Shown here piece after piece: positions 9,801 through 17,586 of a stretch of DNA of 64,000 nucleotides. The position numbers and the translations under genes were made by a program. This DNA comes from Crossiella sp. CA-258035. Lineage in GTDB: Bacteria > Actinomycetota > Actinomycetes > Mycobacteriales > Pseudonocardiaceae. The notes beneath the pieces were generated by a model that was not told where the DNA came from, ran no database searches, and saw nothing but the letters and a program-made list of their open reading frames with translations. Within the stretch, counting starts at the first letter, position 1; every line of letters begins with the position of its first letter. The DNA is taken from positions 9,081,501-9,145,500 of the forward strand of contig NZ_CP116413.1 in assembly GCF_030064675.1 (NCBI RefSeq), given 5' to 3'.

Positions 9801-10833
9801 GGACGGCTACGGCGAGGAGGACATCGCCTTCGACGCCATCGCCTTCCAGGAGATGGACGAGAAACCGCAGCACATCGTGGCGAGCATCGGCGACTCCTAC
9901 ACCTCCGGTGAAGGCGCGGGTGACTACTCGGCGGAGTCCGACGCGAACCACGGCAAGCCGCGTTGGGCTGCGTGTCGGCGCAGCGCCAACGCCTGGCCAC
10001 GCAAGTTGATGTTGCCGCGTGTGTCCACCAGTCTCGGCGCTCTCTCTGATGGCTTCAGCACGCAGGCGGAACTCGGCTTCGTCGCCTGCTCCGGAGCCCG
10101 GACTGAGAACGTGTACAGCTTCGAGCCGGGTTCCTGGACCAATCCGGCTCAGTACGAACGCGGTGAAGGGCAGTTCCGCGAGTTCCCGCAGACCGAATCC
10201 GGAGTGCTCACCAAGCATACGACCCTGGTGACACTGAGCATTGGCGGCAACGATCGAGACGCGTTCACGAATGCGCTCGTCGAGTGTTCCTACCCGGTTC
10301 CCGACTGCAGCAAGGACGAGACGTTCTTACCCAGGTACAAAGCACTCATCGACAGCGTCGGCCCACAGATCGAGAAGATCGTCCGAGATGTGCGTCAAAA
10401 GGCAGAGAACGCGAAGATCCTCCTGGTTGGCTATCCAGAGATATTCAGTCGTACCGTCAAGTGCTCCGGCACGCTGTGGTTCGACGGGGGCGAGACCGCG
10501 GCACTTGCCAGCCTGGCCGCCCACCTGGCCAGCGTGCAGTCCGACCTGGTCAACAGGTTGTCCAGCCAGGACGGTATCCCGATCGGGTTCACCAGTCCGG
10601 TCAACGAGTTCGTCGGCCACGGAGCCTGTGATGATCCTGAATGGATCAACAAGTTCGTCCTCGGACCGAACGGCAACGGGGACTTCCATTCCGGAGACAA
10701 GCCGACGAAACTGTGCATCCCGTTCAGCGGCGGGGCGTGCCTGAGCCGGGAAAGCTTCCACCCGAAGCGGGATGGAACCTCGGCATACGCTCGGGTGGTA
10801 CAAGCGGCGTTGCCGCGGATCGGATACCTCTGA
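6847..10833 (+). CDS. Secreted multidomain protein: propeller-like, transglycosylase-like, golvesin-like and SGNH hydrolase domains
   Basis: 1328 residues from the GTG at 6847, chosen because GGGGAGGA precedes it by 3 nt and a signal peptide begins there (SNWLRRSLYATMPILLLASS, cleavage near ADA). Architecture: propeller-like region ~50-420; SLT/lysozyme-like region with 'LAQESN' (~501) and 'CGYGVAQVTDGM' (~556); golvesin-like domain from 'IVDDVPH' (~835); then an SGNH/GDSL hydrolase with block I 'GDSYTSGEG' (~1014), block III 'GGND' (~1132) and the C-terminal catalytic-dyad region 'SFHPK' (~1304). The first three parts are paralogous to the divergent 931-residue protein. The added esterase suggests combined glycan cleavage and deacylation outside the cell, which is inference. 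Confidence 0.72.
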   Translation: MLSNWLRRSLYATMPILLLASSAQVADARPLAVPTTSSASPHVAKQAREVAPGRRNELLGGGWQQSADRAWTLAGDADGLHIMVAEARAGYAWRTAASLSEPGFDTDRWLGNGCVTSSGRRLVVVYAPRAFTNKAELFDRGGFTAIVDLESGQVRKLPLLASLAYYNPGCGAGETAVLTQDGTEHSGKIRLLQVDAAQGVLSKPVDVPGQLTSPVPTKDGIVAADRDGLVRVLPDGKRMLLARSASTPFRVRSDAEGGVVFMDREGDRAFVRRAVPVPVPGRSVGRTRTETLASGPLTELGLTGSADGSVFITGRTDTVAPLPRAVRVLAEAKDTTVSTLGKLALTGIGRTGGVDPRSTEAVAVTGEIRIEAKVQATGKSLEFAVDPADSAGPDAAGRSPHPKLASSTPLQSRATGDPANPVEEERFCSVPRNDVANQAMQPKPRQVEWAANQAVRNSLHVLRPANWKNLGMPAYTPQGLFPPISLDGGGNVPAQVFLGILAQESNLWQAGRSALPGVTANPLIGNFHGRDIYNKKPNGEPLTEDDWDIVWERADCGYGVAQVTDGMRLKGKEKRGETALPYAQQRAVALDFAANIAAGLRILQDKWNQTRRAGMIIHEGEPQYLENWFFAIWAYNSGLHPDRGDGSPWGVGWGNNPVNPKYPANRSPFLENGYDDARVPNLWPYQEKVLGWAGHPIESVESPGKLIAGYRQAWWAGGPTAGVANRKAVKPPVNLFCDDSNWCKPGQKFTPDDPGEPGDPDSNVRGELAGPCAHKSIRDKYDLKCWYHKPASWKTDCASECGNELLRFDPGYAYQEDGNSYPPVCDRRGLPENAAIVDDVPHTTPSVRSDCDSTAWKSEGSFALEFAGDGKGMYPSKVDLHQIGAGFGGHFWFGHTRKPTDEGGKLRVSGTWTLNRPLHKWARVLIHLPDHGAHTQQAKYLIDQGNGRFDHARYLSQGVLANRWVSAGVYKFDGVPRVRLSTETKDGYGEEDIAFDAIAFQEMDEKPQHIVASIGDSYTSGEGAGDYSAESDANHGKPRWAACRRSANAWPRKLMLPRVSTSLGALSDGFSTQAELGFVACSGARTENVYSFEPGSWTNPAQYERGEGQFREFPQTESGVLTKHTTLVTLSIGGNDRDAFTNALVECSYPVPDCSKDETFLPRYKALIDSVGPQIEKIVRDVRQKAENAKILLVGYPEIFSRTVKCSGTLWFDGGETAALASLAAHLASVQSDLVNRLSSQDGIPIGFTSPVNEFVGHGACDDPEWINKFVLGPNGNGDFHSGDKPTKLCIPFSGGACLSRESFHPKRDGTSAYARVVQAALPRIGYL

Positions 10834-10835
10834 CC

Positions 10836-11282
10836 TTGAACAGTTCCGGTCGGAACAACTCCACCCGGGGAGCCAAGCGGCTCCTCGGGTGGACCTTCGC
10901 GGTAGCAGCCGTCGTGCTGCTACCCGTGCTGTGGTTCGTGCTCTCCGTCCGCTCCGCATCTCAGGAGGGATCGGATGAAGGGCTTGCCGATGCCAGGGAC
11001 ACCGCCAAGCGAACCGCGCAACGCCTCGCGTCCGCGGCTTCCGACGGCGAGCTGACCGATGCGGAAATTGAAGGACCAAGACCACGGCCTGGCGGCGTGT
11101 TGCTCTCGACCGTGCGCAACGGAGCCGAAGCCAACGTCATCTTCCGTATTCACGGGGTTGGCCACGGACCGCTCGGCGGCCGGGGCGCCGAACTGTGCTT
11201 CGACTTCCACGTCCGCCCGGTGCCGGGTGGCACGGCGAAGGTGGAGATCAAAGAGCTACCCACGTGCCAGCTGGCTCGCTAG
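10836..11282 (+). CDS. Small membrane-anchored hypothetical protein
   Basis: About 148 residues if it starts at the TTG at 10836, 2 nt after the stop codon of the upstream gene, suggesting translational coupling. No good Shine-Dalgarno is visible and the start is uncertain. One N-terminal transmembrane segment (LLGWTFAVAAVVLLPVLWFV, ~16-35) is followed by an Ala/Asp/Glu-rich stretch and a small extracytoplasmic domain ('NVIFRIHGVGHG', two Cys) that may be a compact beta fold. It is a likely partner of the secreted multidomain protein. I do not recognise the family. Confidence 0.55.
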   Translation: MNSSGRNNSTRGAKRLLGWTFAVAAVVLLPVLWFVLSVRSASQEGSDEGLADARDTAKRTAQRLASAASDGELTDAEIEGPRPRPGGVLLSTVRNGAEANVIFRIHGVGHGPLGGRGAELCFDFHVRPVPGGTAKVEIKELPTCQLAR

Positions 11283-11329
11283 CTGCGGGTCTGTCACGGC
11301 CCGACCGTCGAACCCGTAGCATCCGCCAG

Positions 11330-12949
11330 GTGTCCCATGCATCGGAGCAGCCCGAGCCGCAGGCCACCGTCGGCGACCGGAGCGAAGCGCCGCCCGCGCC
11401 GCCCAAGCGGATCGCGGACACCGAGTCGCTGACCCCGCGCGAGCGCGAGGTGGCCACCTGGTCGGAGCCGTTGGCGCGGCAGGCCAGCAGGCCGGTTGGC
11501 GGGATGCTGGGACGGCACGCGGTGATCGGGCGGCACTGGTTCTGGACGCCGTTGCGGGTCGTGCTGCTGCTGGCCACGCTGACCCTGGCGCTGGCGTACA
11601 CGGCCAAGGCGCCGTGTGTGCAGGAGTACGTGGACGACCAGGGTGTCACCCAGCTGGACTGGCGGGACTCCCGGCAGTACGTGGCGATGTGCTACTCCGA
11701 CACCGTTCCGCTCTACACCGCCGAGCGGCTGGACAAGGGGCTGTTCCCGTACAAGACCTCCTGGGTGGAGGACAACGGGCAGGTGCGCTACATGGAGTAC
11801 CCGGTGATCTCCGGGTTGTTCCAGTGGTTCAACGCCCAGCTCGCGCACGGCTGGGTGGCCATCGCCAACAGCGGCTGGCTGCCCAGCGCCATGGCGGTGA
11901 TCGTCTACTTCAACTTCAGCTCGCTGTGGCTGGCGCTGGCCTGGCTGGTCACCATCTGGGCCACCTTCAAGCTCACCGGGCGGCGGCCGTGGGACACCGC
12001 CATCGCCGCGGTCTCGCTGCTGGTGGTGGTGCACGCCTTCACCAACTTCGACACCCTGGCCACCGGCTTCGCCGCGGTGGCGCTGCTGGCCTGGGCGCGC
12101 AACCGGCCGGGGCTGGCCGGGGTGCTGCTGGGGCTGGGCGCGGCGGCGAAGCTGTACCCGCTGTTCTTCCTCGGGCCGCTGCTCGTGCTGTGCCTGAGAT
12201 CGGGGCGGATGGGGCACTGGTGGCGGACCACCTGGACCGCGGCGCTGGCCTGGGGCGCGGTGAACGCGCCGATCTTCTACCTCTACCCGGACGGCTGGCG
12301 GGAGTTCTTCCGGCTCAACTCCGAGCGCGGGGTGGACCCGGACAGCCTCTACAACGTGGTGCAGTACTTCACCGGCTGGAGCGGCTTCGACGGCCCGCTG
12401 CCGGCCGGCGCCACCCCGACCGTGCTGAACACGGTCACCGCGGTGCTGTTCCTGCTGTGCTGCGCGGGCATCGGCTGGGTGGCGCTGTCCGCGCCGCGGC
12501 GGCCGAGGGTGGCGCAGCTGGCCTTCCTGGTGGTGGCGGCGTTCCTGCTGACCAACAAGGTGTGGAGCCCGCAGTACTCGCTGTGGCTGGTGCCGCTGGC
12601 CGTGCTCGCGCTGCCGCGCTGGCGGCTGCTGCTGGCCTGGATGGCGGTGGACGCGCTGGTGTGGGCGCCCCGGATGTACTTCTACCTCGGCCCGGACAAC
12701 AAGGGCCTGCCGCAGGACTGGTTCCTGGGCGCGGTGGTCATCCGGGACATCTTCGTGGTCCTGCTGTGCGTGCTGGTGCTGCGCGAGATCTACCGGCCCG
12801 CGCTGGACCGGGTGCGCGCCTTCGGCGTGGACGATCCGGCAGGCGGTCCGCTGGACGGCGCGCCGGATGCGTTCGTGCTCGGGCCTGCCCGCACCGCGCG
12901 GAAGCGGCGCGAGCAGGCCGAGGCCGCGGCTACAGCGATGACAGGTTGA
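11330..12949 (+). CDS. GT87 (DUF2029) polyprenol-phosphate-mannose-type mannosyltransferase
   Basis: 539 residues. The multi-pass membrane protein has about ten hydrophobic helices and the large extracytoplasmic loop typical of GT-C fold family GT87, which uses polyprenyl-phosphate mannose to extend envelope glycans. A hydrophilic N-terminus (~60 residues) precedes the first helix (WTPLRVVLLLATLTLALAY). 'MEYPVISGLFQW', 'GAAAKLYPLFFLGPLL' and 'NKVWSPQYSLWLVPL' are hallmark segments. The GTG at 11330 lies 7 nt after TAGCAT (11317-11322) with no Shine-Dalgarno, fitting leaderless expression. It corresponds by position to the gene after ponA1 in mycobacteria. The end overlaps the convergent GDSL gene by 20 bp. 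Confidence 0.8.
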   Translation: MSHASEQPEPQATVGDRSEAPPAPPKRIADTESLTPREREVATWSEPLARQASRPVGGMLGRHAVIGRHWFWTPLRVVLLLATLTLALAYTAKAPCVQEYVDDQGVTQLDWRDSRQYVAMCYSDTVPLYTAERLDKGLFPYKTSWVEDNGQVRYMEYPVISGLFQWFNAQLAHGWVAIANSGWLPSAMAVIVYFNFSSLWLALAWLVTIWATFKLTGRRPWDTAIAAVSLLVVVHAFTNFDTLATGFAAVALLAWARNRPGLAGVLLGLGAAAKLYPLFFLGPLLVLCLRSGRMGHWWRTTWTAALAWGAVNAPIFYLYPDGWREFFRLNSERGVDPDSLYNVVQYFTGWSGFDGPLPAGATPTVLNTVTAVLFLLCCAGIGWVALSAPRRPRVAQLAFLVVAAFLLTNKVWSPQYSLWLVPLAVLALPRWRLLLAWMAVDALVWAPRMYFYLGPDNKGLPQDWFLGAVVIRDIFVVLLCVLVLREIYRPALDRVRAFGVDDPAGGPLDGAPDAFVLGPARTARKRREQAEAAATAMTG

Positions 12950-14156
12950 CCGCGTTCGCCATCGCCTTGAACCCGGCGTCGCCGGGGTGCAGGTGGTCGC
13001 CCTGGTCGTACTCGGGCTTGATCCGCTGCGGGTCCTGCGGGTCCCGGATGGTGGCGTCGAAGTCGATCAGGCCGTCGTAGTCGGTGTTGTTGCGGATGTA
13101 GCGGTTGACCGCCTGCCGGGTGGCCTCCAGCTGTTCGCTGTAGGAGTACCAGCCCTTGAACGGGGTGATGGTCGCGCCGAGCACCCGCAGCCCACGGTCC
13201 TTGGCCCGCTGCGCGATCTGCTTGAGCGCGGCGATGATCCGGTTCGGGTCGGTCTGGTGCGGCGTCTGCTGGATGTCGTTGATGCCCTCGAACACGATCA
13301 CCGTGCGGGCGCCGGTGGCGGCCAGCACGTCCCGGTCCAGCCTGGCCAGCGCGTTCACCCCGGAGCTGCCGCCGTCCAGCAGCAGCCGGTTGCCGCTGAT
13401 CCCGGCATTGAGCACGCCCAGCCGCAGGTGCGCGGGACCGGCCTTCATCCGGTCCGCGAGCTGGTCCGGCCAGCGCAGGTTGGCGCCCCAGGTGGAGTTC
13501 GCGCCGTCGGTGATCGAGTCGCCCAGGGCCACCACGCTGCCGCGCACGCCCGGCGCGCGCACGTCCACGCCGGAGACGTAGTGCCACTGCCGGGTCTGCT
13601 CGGTGAACGCCGACCCCGACTCCGCGGCGGCGTGGTTGCCGTTGCGGGTGAAGTAGGAGTTCTGCATGGTCAGCGAGTGGTAGGTGACCGGGCCGGAGGG
13701 GTTCGGGGTGAAGGTGGTGACCAGCAGGTTGGCATCCGGCGGCACGGTCAGCGCGACCGGGTCGCTGAGCACGTCAGCGAACGGCGGCGCGGTGATCTCC
13801 CGCTCGCCGCCGAAGGTCAGCGTGCGCATGGTGCCGGGCACCGCGTTCGGGGTGTCCGCGCCCGCCGCCAGCGCGACCGTGACCTGCCCGAACAGCACCG
13901 GCGCGCGGCCGAAGGCGTTGGACAGCCGGATCCGGACCTGGGCGCCGCCGATGCTGGTGTGCACGATGTTGCGGATCGAGTAGTTGGGGTAGCCGGACTC
14001 GGTGTTGGGCACCGCGGCCGAGGGTGCGGCCGCCCAGGTGCCGACCCAGTTGCCCGGTGGCGCGGGCGCCTGCTGCTCACCGACGGCCTGGCCGCCCGAG
14101 GACAGCAACGCGACCACTCCCAGCGCGACCAGCCAGCGCTTACCGTTCGACACCAT
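12930..14156 (-). CDS. Secreted SGNH/GDSL hydrolase
   Basis: 408 residues from the ATG at 14156, with AGGAGG 8 nt upstream. A signal peptide (MVSNGKRWLVALGVVALLSSGGQAVG) directs export. After a ~180-residue N-terminal beta domain ('NWVGTWAAAPSA', 'IVHTSIGGAQVRIRLSNAFG') comes the SGNH catalytic domain: block I 'VALGDSITDGA', Gly block 'NAGISGNR', block III 'FEGINDIQ' and the final 'GDHLHPGDAGFKAMA' with the Asp-His pair. It is probably an extracellular esterase or lipase acting on an acylated glycan or lipid; substrate unknown. It sits between two GT87 genes. Confidence 0.82.
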   Translation of the reverse strand: MVSNGKRWLVALGVVALLSSGGQAVGEQQAPAPPGNWVGTWAAAPSAAVPNTESGYPNYSIRNIVHTSIGGAQVRIRLSNAFGRAPVLFGQVTVALAAGADTPNAVPGTMRTLTFGGEREITAPPFADVLSDPVALTVPPDANLLVTTFTPNPSGPVTYHSLTMQNSYFTRNGNHAAAESGSAFTEQTRQWHYVSGVDVRAPGVRGSVVALGDSITDGANSTWGANLRWPDQLADRMKAGPAHLRLGVLNAGISGNRLLLDGGSSGVNALARLDRDVLAATGARTVIVFEGINDIQQTPHQTDPNRIIAALKQIAQRAKDRGLRVLGATITPFKGWYSYSEQLEATRQAVNRYIRNNTDYDGLIDFDATIRDPQDPQRIKPEYDQGDHLHPGDAGFKAMANAVNLSSL

Positions 14157-14201
14157 CCGCGAGCCTCCTAGAGCCACCTAGACGGGACTCATCCGACCTA
14201 A

Positions 14202-15557
14202 TCAGCGGCTTGAGAGCGGGGCCATCCGCCGATCCGCCGATTCCGGCTCGAAGGTCATCCGACTGCCCGGCAGCACCAGGAACAGGCCGAGCAGCAGCGC
14301 GACCTTGCCCCAGACCCCGATCATCACCGCCTGCGCGGGCAGGCTGTCGTAGATCGACATGGGCAGCTGGAACTCGATCGCGTGGTACCAGAGGAACACG
14401 CCGGTGCCCAGGGCCAGGTCGGCCACGGTGTAGGCCAGCACCCAGCCCCAGGGCACCGCCAGCAGCACGAAGAAGGGCAGCAGCCACAGCGTGTACTGCG
14501 GCGAGTGCACCTTGTGCAGCAACAGGAACCCGCACAGCATCGCGCCGGAGACGCCGATCCACGGGTACTCGCCGGTGCCGGTCCAGCGCAGCCAGCCGAC
14601 CAGGCAGGCCAGCAGGAAGGCCAGGCAGATCAGGGTCGGCGAGAGCCAGCTGACCAGCTGCTGGAAGTCGGTGTTGGCCGGGTCGGAGGCCGGGCGGAAG
14701 GCCCAGAACCAGATCGAGTTGGCGGTGATGTCGACCTTGCGCTCCTGCTGGAAGACGAAGGAGGCCCGCCAGCCCTCAAAACCCAGCACCGCGAACGGCA
14801 GGTTCACCAGCGCCACGGTGACCACGGTGGCGGCCAGCACCCGCAGCGCGCCGGCGATGTCCCAGCGCCGCCCCTCCGGCAGCCAGCGGCCGTCCGGCCC
14901 GCCGGTGAGCACGTACAGCGCCAGCGGCAGCGCGAAGAATCCCGGGTACAGCTTCAGCGCCGCGCCGAGGCCGAGCAGCACCCCGGCCACCACGGCCCGC
15001 TCCACCAGCGGCCTGCTCGCGCCCTCCCTGCCCCAGCCCCGGTGCACCGCGTACACCGCGCCGACCGCGCAGGCCACCGCGGGCAGGTCCCAGTTGTGGA
15101 AGGCGTGCAGCACCAGGCCGGGGGCCAGCGCCCAGATCAGCGCGCGCCAGCCGGACAGCCTGCCCAGCAGCCAGGCGATGAGCAGGCCGAAGGGGGCCAG
15201 CAGCAGGCTGGAGTAGAAGAGGAAGTCGGCGTCGTTGTTCGCGAGGACCGCTCCTGCCCAGATCAGCAGGCCGGTGAGCACCGGGTACTCCACCGAGCCG
15301 CCGGTCAGCTGGCCCTGCTCGTCGAGGCCGCCGCCCAGGTAGGGGAAGACGTGCTGGTCCACGTCCCGGCCCAGCCACAGGTGCTGCACGTCGGAGTAGC
15401 AGAGGTCGCCGTGCCGGTTGGCGTACTCCGGCGCGCTGCGGCCCCACTGGTCGAACTCAGGGCCGGCGCAGCGCGCCTTGTTCGCGTAGCCGCCGAGCAG
15501 CAGCAGTCCGCACAGCAGGACCAGCGCGGCGAGCGCGGTCCTGCCGAAGCGGGTCAC
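14202..15557 (-). CDS. GT87 (DUF2029) mannosyltransferase, second copy
   Basis: 451 residues. The GTG at 15557 overlaps the TGA of the upstream endonuclease IV gene (GTGA), so it is translationally coupled. It begins directly in a membrane helix (RTALAALVLLCGLLLLGGY). It has the family segments 'GGSVEYPVLTGLLIW', 'GLGAALKLYPGFFALPLALY' and 'HKVHSPQYTLWLLPFFVLL', parallel to those in the 11330 gene, so the two are paralogues in opposite orientation. The substrate is probably polyprenyl-phosphate mannose and the product an envelope glycan; acceptor unknown. Confidence 0.8.
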   Translation of the reverse strand: MTRFGRTALAALVLLCGLLLLGGYANKARCAGPEFDQWGRSAPEYANRHGDLCYSDVQHLWLGRDVDQHVFPYLGGGLDEQGQLTGGSVEYPVLTGLLIWAGAVLANNDADFLFYSSLLLAPFGLLIAWLLGRLSGWRALIWALAPGLVLHAFHNWDLPAVACAVGAVYAVHRGWGREGASRPLVERAVVAGVLLGLGAALKLYPGFFALPLALYVLTGGPDGRWLPEGRRWDIAGALRVLAATVVTVALVNLPFAVLGFEGWRASFVFQQERKVDITANSIWFWAFRPASDPANTDFQQLVSWLSPTLICLAFLLACLVGWLRWTGTGEYPWIGVSGAMLCGFLLLHKVHSPQYTLWLLPFFVLLAVPWGWVLAYTVADLALGTGVFLWYHAIEFQLPMSIYDSLPAQAVMIGVWGKVALLLGLFLVLPGSRMTFEPESADRRMAPLSSR

Positions 15558-16324
15558 GCGGGTAGCTGGGCACGCAGGTAGGCGATGTCGCCGGCCTGCC
15601 CGTCGCCTGGTGTCTCCACTACCACCGGCGCCTGCGCGGTGTTGACCACCGCGGCCAGCACGGCCGGGTCGATGGTGCCGGTGCCGATGTTGGCGTGCCG
15701 GTCCCGCGCGGAGCCGAACTCGTCCCTGGAGTTGTTCAGGTGCACCAGGTCGATCCGGCCGGTGATCCCCTTGACCCGCTCCACGATGCCGACCAGGTCC
15801 TCGCCCGCGGCGTGCGCGTGGCAGGTGTCCAGGCAGAAGCCCGCGCCGAACTCGCCGACGGCGTCCCACAGCCTGGCCAGCATGTCGAACTTGCGGGCCA
15901 TCGCGTTGTCGCCGCCCGCGGTGTTCTCGATCAGCACCGGCACCGCGAACCCGCCTGCTTCGGCCTGCCGCTCGAACAGCTTGCGCCAGTTCGCGATGCC
16001 GTCAGCCGGGTCATCGCCCTTGGTCACGTGCCCGCCGTGCACCACCAGGCCGAGCGCGCCGGAAGCCTTGGCCGCCTCGGCCTGCTGCACCACCGACTTG
16101 CGCGAGGGGATGCGGATCCGGTTGTTCAGCGACGCCACGTTGATCACGTACGGCGAGTGCACGAAGACCGAGATCCCGGCCTCCCGCAGGGCCTCGGCCT
16201 GCGGGTGCGGCTTGGGTGACTCCCAGCTCTGCGGGTTGGACAGGAAGAACTGGACGACCTCGGCGCCGCGGTCCTGCGCCGAGCCGAGCGGGTTGTCGTC
16301 GGCGACGTGTGCCCCGATGCGCAT
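15554..16324 (-). CDS. nfo: Deoxyribonuclease IV (endonuclease IV, AP endonuclease)
   Basis: 256 residues; a TIM-barrel, three-zinc AP endonuclease of base excision repair. Visible metal-ligand regions include 'VFVHSPYVINVAS', 'LVVHGGHV', 'VLIENTAGG', 'GFCLDTCHAHAAG', 'DLVHLNNSRDEFGSARDRHANIG' and a final 'VVVETPG'. Length suits the family. The ATG at 16324 lies 6 nt after TACGCT (16336-16331) without a Shine-Dalgarno, so it looks leaderless. It is followed by a coupled GT87 gene, a common pairing with no obvious functional link. Confidence 0.92.
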   Translation of the reverse strand: MRIGAHVADDNPLGSAQDRGAEVVQFFLSNPQSWESPKPHPQAEALREAGISVFVHSPYVINVASLNNRIRIPSRKSVVQQAEAAKASGALGLVVHGGHVTKGDDPADGIANWRKLFERQAEAGGFAVPVLIENTAGGDNAMARKFDMLARLWDAVGEFGAGFCLDTCHAHAAGEDLVGIVERVKGITGRIDLVHLNNSRDEFGSARDRHANIGTGTIDPAVLAAVVNTAQAPVVVETPGDGQAGDIAYLRAQLPA

Positions 16325-16477
16325 GCCGAGAGCGTAGTGGGCGCCCCTGACGGCCACGCCCCGAGTGGAGTCTTGTGTGTCATTCCGTCATGGATTGGAG
16401 TGGCAACCGTCACTTAGTCGTCCTACCGTCGTTGGACCCAGAGACGTTACCGGTCGGTACGCACCGGAGGGATCGGC

Positions 16478-17440
16478 ATGCTCGCTCGACTCGCACGGCT
16501 TTCCGTGGCTTCCACCCTGCTCGCGCTGGTGAGCCTGGTGGGATTCGCCGGTTCGGCGGCGGCCGCGGAACCGATCGTGATCGGCGACTGCTCGGCCACC
16601 GTCCAGGGCAAACCGGGCCAGCCGATCCAGCTCAGCGCGGGTGCGGTGGCCGCGCCGGTGGTCGAGGTGGTCAAGCGGGTGCCGCTGCTCGGGCCGCCGC
16701 TGGCCGGCGCGGTGGACAAGGCGGTGCGCGCGCTGCCGCCGATCCCGATCGGCGCGGTGCCCGACGGCAAGGGCGGGTTCATCACCGGCGGCCAGATCGC
16801 CAACGGGGTGGTGGACGCGCTGCGCAGGATCCCGCTGCTCGGGCCGATCCTCGGTGAGGTGGTCAAGGGCGTGCAGCAGGTGCTCAGCGGCGGCTGCGGG
16901 GTGACCGTCAAGACGCTGAACACCGCGGTCGCGCCGATCCAGGACGGGGCCAAGAACCTGCCTGGCGGCGGCTCGACCACGCCGAAGCCCCCGCCCGGCA
17001 CCACCAACCCCGGTCAGCCGGGACCCGGCAAGCCCGGCACCGGCACCCCGCCGCCCGGCAGCACCAATCCGGGCACCCCCGCTCCCGGCACGCTCGGCTC
17101 GGGCACACCGATCCCGGACTTCCAGCTGCCGCGCCTCGAAGGCGGCGGCCTCTACGACTACGGCCGGGTGCCGCTCTACGACTACTCGGGGCTGCCGGTG
17201 GCCACGCCGGGCGGACTCGGCGCGCTGGCGCCGGGCGAGCGTTACGGGCAGGCATCGCCCGGCTCTCCTGGGGCCTACGGGCTGCCGGAGGGCGACGGGG
17301 TGGCCTCGGCCGGTCAGGCCCGCGCGCTGCCGGTCGACGGCGCCGGCCGGGTGGCCGCTCCGGTGCTGGTCGCGGTGCTGATGCTGGCCATGGTGACCGC
17401 CGCGCTGGTGCGTACCTGGGTACTTCGGCGGACGGTCTGA
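16478..17440 (+). CDS. Secreted/cell-surface Pro-Gly-rich protein
   Basis: 320 residues. A signal peptide (LARLSVASTLLALVSLVGFAGSAAAA) is followed by a ~130-residue domain with a repeated element 'RVPLLGPPL...ALPPIP' / 'RIPLLGPILGEVV' and two Cys. Next comes a Pro/Gly/Thr-rich linker (~165-215), a Tyr/Asp-rich segment ('YDYGRVPLYDYSG') and a C-terminal transmembrane helix (VAAPVLVAVLMLAMVTAALV) ending in Arg-Arg-Thr-Val. The layout suggests a surface protein anchored at its C-terminus with a wall-spanning linker. No recognised function. It lies just upstream of rpsF but is probably a separate transcript. Confidence 0.7.
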   Translation: MLARLARLSVASTLLALVSLVGFAGSAAAAEPIVIGDCSATVQGKPGQPIQLSAGAVAAPVVEVVKRVPLLGPPLAGAVDKAVRALPPIPIGAVPDGKGGFITGGQIANGVVDALRRIPLLGPILGEVVKGVQQVLSGGCGVTVKTLNTAVAPIQDGAKNLPGGGSTTPKPPPGTTNPGQPGPGKPGTGTPPPGSTNPGTPAPGTLGSGTPIPDFQLPRLEGGGLYDYGRVPLYDYSGLPVATPGGLGALAPGERYGQASPGSPGAYGLPEGDGVASAGQARALPVDGAGRVAAPVLVAVLMLAMVTAALVRTWVLRRTV

Positions 17441-17504
17441 TCACCGATTGGGAGCAACGGGCAGTGGGCGGAGACCTGCTCGTCAGGGTCGACCATGACT
17501 CTGT

Positions 17505-17586
17505 TAGCCTGCACGGGTTGCTGACGCGACGACCCTCCTGCCACGGAACGTCCGTGGCCGATTAGTCCACAGGAGGTGAGGTCTAC
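17505..17586 (+). promoter_or_regulatory. rpsF promoter element and candidate S6:S18-binding leader
   Basis: TAGCCT at 17505-17510 fits a TANNNT -10; I see no clear -35. The leader can fold into a lower stem of 7 perfect pairs (17534-17540 with 17570-17576) and an upper hairpin (17541-17546 with 17552-17557). CCG (17558-17560) stands immediately 3' of the upper stem. An apical hairpin with an unpaired CCG on its 3' side above a lower stem is the form described for rpsF leaders bound by the S6:S18 complex. The lower stem contains the AGGAGG Shine-Dalgarno, so folding would block translation. Autoregulation is inferred. Confidence 0.6.
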
